A stretch of DNA of 28,366 bases, taken from positions 1-28,366 of the forward strand of contig JBDNJK010000107.1 in the NCBI GenBank assembly GCA_041687805.1. The letters run 5' to 3'. The stretch comes from SZUA-87 sp041687805 (GTDB lineage: Bacteria > Actinomycetota > Acidimicrobiia > Acidimicrobiales > Aldehydirespiratoraceae). The notes under the pieces were generated by a model. The model was not told the DNA's origin. It worked only from the letters and a program-made list of their open reading frames with translations, and did no database searches. Positions 23,470 to 28,366 of this stretch are shown one piece after another. Within the stretch, counting starts at the first letter, position 1; the number at the start of each line of letters is the position of its first letter. A program made the translations under genes and the position numbers.

Positions 23470-25179
23470 TCATTCGACAGTGATGGTCACTTCAATCTGA
23501 GAGATCGACACGCCATCGTCGGCACCGAACGTCACGCTGAATTCACCAACTACGGTTGGGACACCTGAGACGTATCCACTGCCCGGTTCGATGGTCAGCC
23601 CCGGAGGAAGCCCGGTGGCGGTGAACCCGAGCGGATCACCATTCGGGTCTGTGGCCGAGACAATGAAACTTGCGGGCTGCCCGAGTGCAATGGTCGACAC
23701 CGGGAACTTCTGCTGAACGGCGGCAGCGTCGGTCAAAGGTACGTAGTCGACCGGCGGCTGGATGAACGGCTCATAGTTGGGCGGCGTCACCACATCGATT
23801 TCGATCGTTGCCTTGGCTGAACCGGTGTCGGCCGATATCTCCACTGAACCCTTCGGCTGGTCGGGGGCGCGGTAGATGCCGCTGGTATCGATGGTGCCGG
23901 ACCTCACGGATCCTCCGACGGCACCATCAACCGACCACTCGACACTTGGCGACGCTCCCGGTTCGCTCGATACAGCGGAGAATTTCAGCTCGGAACCGGT
24001 GTGAACCACAGAGCGTCGCCCGCTGATGGCTATTTCCGGCTCAACCACGTCACCGATCGAAATCATGGCCACCGACTCGACAGGCGTTATCGGGTATGAA
24101 CTGCTCGGGTCGTAGGCGGCGAACCCGAAGGTGTCGACTCCCGTGAATCCCGGTTCGGGGGTGTAGACAGCGACCGTTGGGGATCCTGGATCACCGACCT
24201 CGACCGTGCCGTGTAGGGGAGGTGATGTGATTCGTATTGCCGCGTTGGTGGTGACGCCGACTGTGTCGTAGCCGAGTTGTATCTCGACAGGTTCGGAGTC
24301 GTCAGTCGCGGTCAGCAACGTGGGACGGGCAAGGTGACCCGGGATGATTGTTGGCTCATTCGCGAACTTGATTCCGTTGTTGGTCTCGTCGGCCTCGTCG
24401 ATTCGATCGAAGGGATCGATCTCGGCTGCGACCCGGTAGGCGCCGGGCGCAATGTCTGAGACATCGACCCACTGGAGTGCGACATCACTCGTGTAAATGT
24501 CGGAGAACCCCGGGGAGATGCCCATGCGAAGGACCTCGGCGCCGGGCGAACCTTGGCGGCAATAGTTGCCGTCATCGCTGAAGTAGCCGCGCCCAGCTGC
24601 GGGGTCGTCCTGGATCGAGTCGATGAGGCAGAAACCGACCTTGTTGCTCGGTGCGATCTCGCGCGACATCGTGGAATCCCAGAGCGAGTATCTGTCGATG
24701 CGAAGAAAATGGAAGTGATTATGGCCGTCGGCTGATTCGAATCTCACCGGTGGTCGATTGACAGGTATCCAGGTGGTGCCGTCCCAGATCCGTTGGTGTG
24801 GACTGTCGATCCCGTCGATCCCGTCGCTGGCGTTTGGGTCGCCGTAGATGTCGAGTGGTCCTGGTCCAAGATTTCGGATCAGACCATCGAATGTGACGAC
24901 CAGCATTTCGGTGCCGGCGAAGGAAATGGTCTGCGCTGGTTGGGGAGTGGGGGCCAGGCTCACCAGATCCGGTCGTCCAATTCCATTTCCCGGCAATTCG
25001 GACAATTGGCGAAGGTGCTGGTCGGGATCGAATGGACGTGGTCCGGCGTCACCTTGTCGACCCAGGACGAAAGTGGCGATGGTGCCAGCGGCGAGGATCA
25101 CGACGAGTATCACGAGAGTGCCTCGCAGACGGGGGATCCTTGACAGCATGGGCGAGATCATCGCATAGCGGATGAGCAT
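23470..25179 (-). CDS. Secreted or membrane-anchored lysyl-oxidase-like protein with Ig/cadherin-like domains
   Basis: An extracytoplasmic protein of 569 residues. A single hydrophobic segment (about 19-40) acts as signal or anchor. Residues about 68-285 match the lysyl oxidase fold: DGHNHFHFLRIDRYSLWD places His153, His155 and His157 as the copper ligands, and DPFDRIDEADETNN is the conserved acidic end. Three beta-sandwich-type domains follow: a cadherin-like repeat (about 310-375, YTPEPGFTGVDTFGF), an Ig-like domain (about 380-465) and a putative-Ig repeat (about 490-569, GLPPGLTIEPGSGYVSGVP). Bacterial members are little studied; amine oxidation of surface proteins is inference. The start at 25179 has AAGGA 9 bases upstream; ATG 25161 and 25149 are alternatives. 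Confidence 0.82.
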   Translation of the reverse strand: MLIRYAMISPMLSRIPRLRGTLVILVVILAAGTIATFVLGRQGDAGPRPFDPDQHLRQLSELPGNGIGRPDLVSLAPTPQPAQTISFAGTEMLVVTFDGLIRNLGPGPLDIYGDPNASDGIDGIDSPHQRIWDGTTWIPVNRPPVRFESADGHNHFHFLRIDRYSLWDSTMSREIAPSNKVGFCLIDSIQDDPAAGRGYFSDDGNYCRQGSPGAEVLRMGISPGFSDIYTSDVALQWVDVSDIAPGAYRVAAEIDPFDRIDEADETNNGIKFANEPTIIPGHLARPTLLTATDDSEPVEIQLGYDTVGVTTNAAIRITSPPLHGTVEVGDPGSPTVAVYTPEPGFTGVDTFGFAAYDPSSSYPITPVESVAMISIGDVVEPEIAISGRRSVVHTGSELKFSAVSSEPGASPSVEWSVDGAVGGSVRSGTIDTSGIYRAPDQPKGSVEISADTGSAKATIEIDVVTPPNYEPFIQPPVDYVPLTDAAAVQQKFPVSTIALGQPASFIVSATDPNGDPLGFTATGLPPGLTIEPGSGYVSGVPTVVGEFSVTFGADDGVSISQIEVTITVE

Positions 25180-25224
25180 GGCCCAATCCTTGTGGTGGCC
25201 AGGTGCCGGAGCGAATTGGAATAT

Positions 25225-25261
25225 TTGCCGCAATGTCAAAGTTGAGTATATGGCACTCAAG
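25225..25261 (+). promoter_or_regulatory. HAIR element overlapping the clpB promoter
   Basis: GTTGAGT (25241-25247), seven bases, and ACTCAAG (25255-25261) match the HspR consensus CTTGAGT-N7-ACTCAAG at 13 of 14 arm positions. A -10-like TATATG (25247-25252) lies inside the spacer, and TTGCCG (25225-25230) is 16 bases upstream as a -35 candidate, so bound HspR would block RNA polymerase directly. The element is 39 bases before the clpB start and 62 bases from the start of the divergent lysyl-oxidase-like gene. Confidence 0.9.
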
Positions 25262-25300
25262 TTTTCTGTTATGACCCCAAAACCGACGGAGGAGAGCCGA

Positions 25301-27796
25301 ATGGCACTTGATCCCAATCGCTGGACGCTGAAGACAACTGAAGCGTTTTCAAACGCCACGGATGCGGCGCGGGCGGCTTCAAATCCTGAGGTCGTTCCAG
25401 AGCATCTTTTGGTGGCGCTTCTCGACCAGACCGAGGGCATTGTGCAGCCGTTGCTGCACAAGGTCGGGATCGATCCTGCTCAAAAGCGAGCCGCCGCACA
25501 GGTGGTGCTTGACCGGCTTCCCGGCGCCCATGGCGGATCCGACCCGTCGATATCCAGGGACCTTCGCGCAGTGCTCGACGCCGCCGGCTCGCTGTCTGAT
25601 GATCTTGGAGACGAATACCTGTCCACTGAGCACATTCTGCTCGCTCTGGCCGATCAATTGGCCGTCGACAGGGAGACGCTCCTCACCGCGCTTCGTGACG
25701 TACGCGGAAGCCACCGTGTCACCAGCCAGAACCCCGAGAATCAATATCAAGCGCTGCAACGCTTCGGCGTCGATCTGACCGAGGCAGCGCGTCGAAATGA
25801 GCTCGACCCTGTCATCGGTCGTGACGAAGAAATTCGTCGGGTAATCCGCGTGTTATTGCGGCGCACCAAAAACAATCCCGTTCTGATCGGCGAGCCGGGC
25901 GTGGGAAAGACGGCAATCGTCGAAGGACTTGCCTCTCGAATTGTGGAGGGCGACGTGCCCGACAGCCTGGCCAACAAACGTCTGATCAGCCTCGATATGT
26001 CGGCGATGGTGGCCGGTGCGAAATACCGCGGCGAGTTCGAAGAGCGGCTGCAGGCGGTGCTCAAAGAGATCGAAGACGCCAACGGCGAGGTGATCACGTT
26101 CATTGACGAGATGCACACGGTCGTCGGAGCCGGCGGGGGAGCCGATGGGGCGATGAACGCCGGCAACATGCTCAAGCCGATGCTGGCGCGCGGCAAACTC
26201 CGCATGATCGGCGCCACCACACTCGACGAATACCGCAAGTATGTGGAGAAGGACGCCGCGCTCGAGCGTCGCTTTCAGCAGGTGATGGTCGAGCCGCCAT
26301 CCGTGGAAGACACCATCGCCATTTTGCGTGGTCTAAAGGAGCGCTACGAGGTACACCACGGCGTGCGTATCCAAGACTCGGCGCTCGTCGCGGCCGCGGT
26401 GCTGAGCGATCGTTACCTCTCAGGCCGGTTCCTGCCAGACAAGGCCATTGACCTTGTCGACGAGGCCGGAAGTTCTCTGAGAATCGAGATCGACTCCGTC
26501 CCCACGGAAATCGATGTGGTCGATCGTCGCGTGCGTCAGCTCGAAATCGAACGGGTGGCCCTGGCCAAGGAAACAGACGATGCATCCAAGGAGCGACTCG
26601 CTGATCTCGACCGCGAGTTGGCCGATCTCATTGAAGAGTCATCCGGTCTCACCGCTCGTTGGCAGGCCGAAAAAGACGCCATCACGTCGATGCAGGGCTT
26701 CAAGGAAGAGCTGGAAAGACTTCGCACCGAGGTTGATCGTGCGTCTGATCTCGAGAGAGCGGCAGAGTTGCGCTACGGGCTAATCCCCGACGTCGAGCGT
26801 CAATTCGACGAAGCGAGTGCTGCGCTTAATGTCATCCAGGCTCAAGACTCCATGCTCAAGGAAGAGGTCGACGAGGAAGACATAGCCGAAGTCGTCAGCC
26901 GATGGACAGGCATACCCGTGTCGAGGCTGATGGAAGGTGAGATTCAGAAGCTCGTTCATCTGGAGGATCATCTCCACAAGCGTGTTATTGGCCAAGACGA
27001 GGCCGTGGGCGTGGTCGCCAATGCGATCCGTCGCAGTCGCGCCGGTTTGGCTGACCCAAATCGCCCGATCGGCAGCTTCTTGTTCCTCGGTCCGACTGGG
27101 GTCGGCAAAACGGAACTTGCCAAATCGCTGGCCGAGTTTCTGTTCGATGATCCCCGGGCAATGGTGCGGCTCGATATGTCGGAATACATGGAGAAGCACT
27201 CGGTCAGTCGTCTGATCGGCGCGCCTCCCGGATATGTCGGATACGACGAGGGCGGCCAACTCACCGAGATCGTGAGGCGGCGCCCATATGCGGTGGTGCT
27301 GCTCGATGAAGTGGAAAAAGCGCACGCAGATGTGTTCAACGTGCTGTTGCAGCTTCTTGACGATGGTCGACTCACCGATGGCCAGGGACGCACCGTCGAC
27401 TTCACCAACGTGGTCTTGATCATGACCTCCAACCTGGCCGGGGAGCCGTCCGATTTCTTCCGCCCCGAGTTCATCAACCGGGTCGACGACATCGTTCGAT
27501 TCCGTGCGCTCACCGAAACTGATCTCGTGGCGATAGTCGATATTCAGCTTCGTGATCTGGCTGAGCGTTTGGCCGGTAGGCGCATCGAACTCCTGGTCAG
27601 CGACGACGCCAAGAAGCTTCTCGCCTCAGAGGGATATCAGCCTGAGTTTGGCGCTCGTCCGCTCAAGAGATTGATCCAACGCGAGATCGGAGATCCACTC
27701 GCTATGGCGCTGTTGGAGGGTCGCTACGCCGATGGCGATCGTGTGGAAGTCGATGTTGAAGCCGCCGACGGTAGGGCCCAGCTGGCTTTGCGGTGA
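25301..27796 (+). CDS. clpB: ATP-dependent disaggregase ClpB (Hsp100)
   Basis: A hexameric AAA+ disaggregase that works with DnaK, 831 residues. The N-terminal double-repeat domain spans about 1-145. The first ATPase domain has Walker A GEPGVGKT (197-204), pore loop KYRGEFEER and Walker B VITFIDEMH. The middle coiled-coil domain (about 398-520) identifies ClpB rather than ClpA or ClpC. The second ATPase domain has GPTGVGKTE (597-605), pore loop GYVG (654-657) and VVLLDEVEKAH. Between TSNL and FRPEFINR only seven residues remain, against about 28 in E. coli, explaining part of the short length (E. coli has 857). ATG 25301 follows GGAGGAGA (25288-25295); the in-frame extension to 25172 crosses the HAIR operator and was rejected. 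Confidence 0.97.
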   Translation: MALDPNRWTLKTTEAFSNATDAARAASNPEVVPEHLLVALLDQTEGIVQPLLHKVGIDPAQKRAAAQVVLDRLPGAHGGSDPSISRDLRAVLDAAGSLSDDLGDEYLSTEHILLALADQLAVDRETLLTALRDVRGSHRVTSQNPENQYQALQRFGVDLTEAARRNELDPVIGRDEEIRRVIRVLLRRTKNNPVLIGEPGVGKTAIVEGLASRIVEGDVPDSLANKRLISLDMSAMVAGAKYRGEFEERLQAVLKEIEDANGEVITFIDEMHTVVGAGGGADGAMNAGNMLKPMLARGKLRMIGATTLDEYRKYVEKDAALERRFQQVMVEPPSVEDTIAILRGLKERYEVHHGVRIQDSALVAAAVLSDRYLSGRFLPDKAIDLVDEAGSSLRIEIDSVPTEIDVVDRRVRQLEIERVALAKETDDASKERLADLDRELADLIEESSGLTARWQAEKDAITSMQGFKEELERLRTEVDRASDLERAAELRYGLIPDVERQFDEASAALNVIQAQDSMLKEEVDEEDIAEVVSRWTGIPVSRLMEGEIQKLVHLEDHLHKRVIGQDEAVGVVANAIRRSRAGLADPNRPIGSFLFLGPTGVGKTELAKSLAEFLFDDPRAMVRLDMSEYMEKHSVSRLIGAPPGYVGYDEGGQLTEIVRRRPYAVVLLDEVEKAHADVFNVLLQLLDDGRLTDGQGRTVDFTNVVLIMTSNLAGEPSDFFRPEFINRVDDIVRFRALTETDLVAIVDIQLRDLAERLAGRRIELLVSDDAKKLLASEGYQPEFGARPLKRLIQREIGDPLAMALLEGRYADGDRVEVDVEAADGRAQLALR

Positions 27797-27942
27797 TCGG
27801 CTCTGGCGACGGACATTTTCCACGCTGTCGGGAATCTGCCACCGACGACTGGTGACCCAAGAAAGCTGTGGTTCTTAGGCTGATAGGGCTACTTAAGAAA
27901 ACGATTGGTGGGCCGGAACTGTTGTTGTTAATACCGTTGTCG

Positions 27943-27948
27943 TATAGT
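27943..27948 (+). promoter_or_regulatory. Candidate -10 box of the terminal secreted-protein gene
   Basis: TATAGT in a locally A/T-rich stretch (27898-27950), with weak -35 candidates (TTGTTG 15 bases or TGTTGT 17 bases upstream). It would start transcription near 27955, leaving a leader of about 120 bases before ATG 28074. No other gene is supported between 27797 and 28073. Confidence 0.45.
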
Positions 27949-27954
27949 TGCTCG

Positions 27955-28073
27955 CCTTGGGGAGGCATCGACTCGTGGGCGCTGTTTTCGGTCGCTTGGT
28001 CAGCGGTGAGCCAGTGCGAAACCGGCCCCTTTTGCCAGCGTGACCGACGCGTTGGTTTCAGGAGTCGAAGATC
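27955..28073 (+). other. Possible structured 5' leader
   Basis: About 120 bases separate the candidate promoter from the AGGAG ribosome-binding site (28060-28064). CGGTC near 27990 can pair with GACCG near 28043, closing a roughly 60-base element with further short internal pairings. I do not recognise a known riboswitch class in it, and the pairing may be fortuitous. Confidence 0.25.
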
Positions 28074-28366
28074 ATGAAGAAGAGATCATTGCGTGCTGCG
28101 CTTGGTATGGCGTTGGCAACGTTCGCTGTGGTGGCGCTCACATCAACATCAGTAGGAGCGGTGCCCGCCCAAGTCGAGTTGCAGCCACAAAAAACAAGTG
28201 GCTGTTCTAATTTTGCAAACTCTGGCTTACAAACTCTTGGCACCGAGGTGTATACGTCCGTGCCGTGTGGCAACGGTCCGGCTGCATCTTGTTCGGGCAC
28301 ATATATTTTTGCGTGGCCGAGTACTGGCTATGACCTTGGTGCTTATGGGGCGGATGTGTGGAGTAA
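28074..28366 (+). CDS. Secreted protein of unknown function, N-terminal part (runs off the window)
   Basis: An open frame of 97 codons from ATG 28074 with no stop before the window ends. AGGAG lies 9 bases before the start. The protein begins with a textbook Sec signal peptide: MKKRSLRAAL positive end, a hydrophobic core to about residue 27, and a likely cleavage after SVGAVPA near 32. The mature part is rich in Gly, Ser, Thr and aromatic residues, with cysteines at about 44, 65 and 73 (SGCSNFANSG, SVPCGNGPAASCSG), which could form disulfides outside the cell. The codon use is more A/T-rich than in its neighbours. I do not recognise the family from this fragment. Confidence 0.75.
   Translation, partial: MKKRSLRAALGMALATFAVVALTSTSVGAVPAQVELQPQKTSGCSNFANSGLQTLGTEVYTSVPCGNGPAASCSGTYIFAWPSTGYDLGAYGADVWS

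Noticed and set aside
25172..25300. N-terminal extension of clpB by 43 codons
   Set aside because: It would translate across the HAIR operator and the promoter. The ClpB family begins at MALDPNRWT, which has an excellent GGAGGAGA site.
25180..25461. N-terminal extension of the lysyl-oxidase-like gene by 94 codons
   Set aside because: It overlaps the HAIR element and the first codons of clpB on the other strand. The ATG at 25179 has a suitable ribosome-binding site just before a signal/anchor segment.
27868..28077. A 69-codon open frame before the terminal secreted gene
   Set aside because: It runs through the candidate promoter and the ribosome-binding site of the gene at 28074, has no ribosome-binding site of its own, and has no recognisable motif.

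Overview
This window looks like a stretch of core chromosome from a high-GC actinobacterium. The evidence is the gene order tRNA-Leu / fhaA-fhaB-pstP-rodA-pbpA-pknB with a convergent trpG, an actinobacterial dnaK-grpE-dnaJ-hspR operon with HAIR-type HspR operators, an ergothioneine methyltransferase (EgtD), and frequent GTG starts with apparently leaderless promoters. The style of the proteins suggests a deep lineage such as Acidimicrobiia. That is an impression from sequence reading, not a tested placement. No phage, transposon, CRISPR array or defence island is visible.

Layout. (1) 1-286: a hairpin of uncertain role, then tRNA-Leu(CAG) on the minus strand with its own terminator, and a divergent promoter region. 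(2) 287-7672, plus strand: a growth and division signalling cluster of two FHA proteins, a membrane PP2C phosphatase, a SEDS glycosyltransferase, a class B PBP and a PASTA Ser/Thr kinase. Three gene junctions use 4-base overlaps, and two further genes (fhaB, pknB) appear to have leaderless promoters of their own. (3) 7707-10473, minus strand: an EtfD-like membrane Fe-S oxidoreductase followed one base later by a TrpG/PabA glutamine amidotransferase. (4) 10607-12906, plus strand: a two-gene ABC exporter. (5) 12960-15397, minus strand: a Kup potassium transporter and a pentapeptide-repeat protein. (6) 15589-17587, plus strand: a small OmpR-type DNA-binding protein and an ammonium transporter, separated by a GlnR-like operator. 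(7) 17607-18365, minus strand: phosphoglycerate mutase. (8) 18419-23451, plus strand: HAIR, dnaK-grpE-dnaJ-hspR, then egtD. (9) 23470-25179, minus strand: a secreted or anchored lysyl-oxidase-like protein, divergent from clpB (25301-27796) with a second HAIR between them. (10) 27797-28366: a promoter and a leader, then the start of a secreted protein that runs off the end.

How it works together. The first block couples peptidoglycan synthesis (RodA/PbpA) to reversible phosphorylation (PknB/PstP) with FHA proteins as phospho-threonine readers. The heat-shock block forms a closed circuit: HspR is encoded with DnaK and both recognisable HAIR operators lie in this window, upstream of dnaK and clpB. 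The amt neighbourhood looks like a nitrogen-control pair of a regulator and its likely target.

The window is mostly conserved housekeeping DNA, and I do not see a clear new system. The observations most worth checking are: the receiver-stub OmpR-type regulator beside amt with its GlnR-like box; the consistent TAnnnT boxes 6-10 bases before start codons that lack a Shine-Dalgarno; the HAIR shared by clpB and a lysyl-oxidase-like gene; and a ClpB with a shortened loop in its second ATPase domain.
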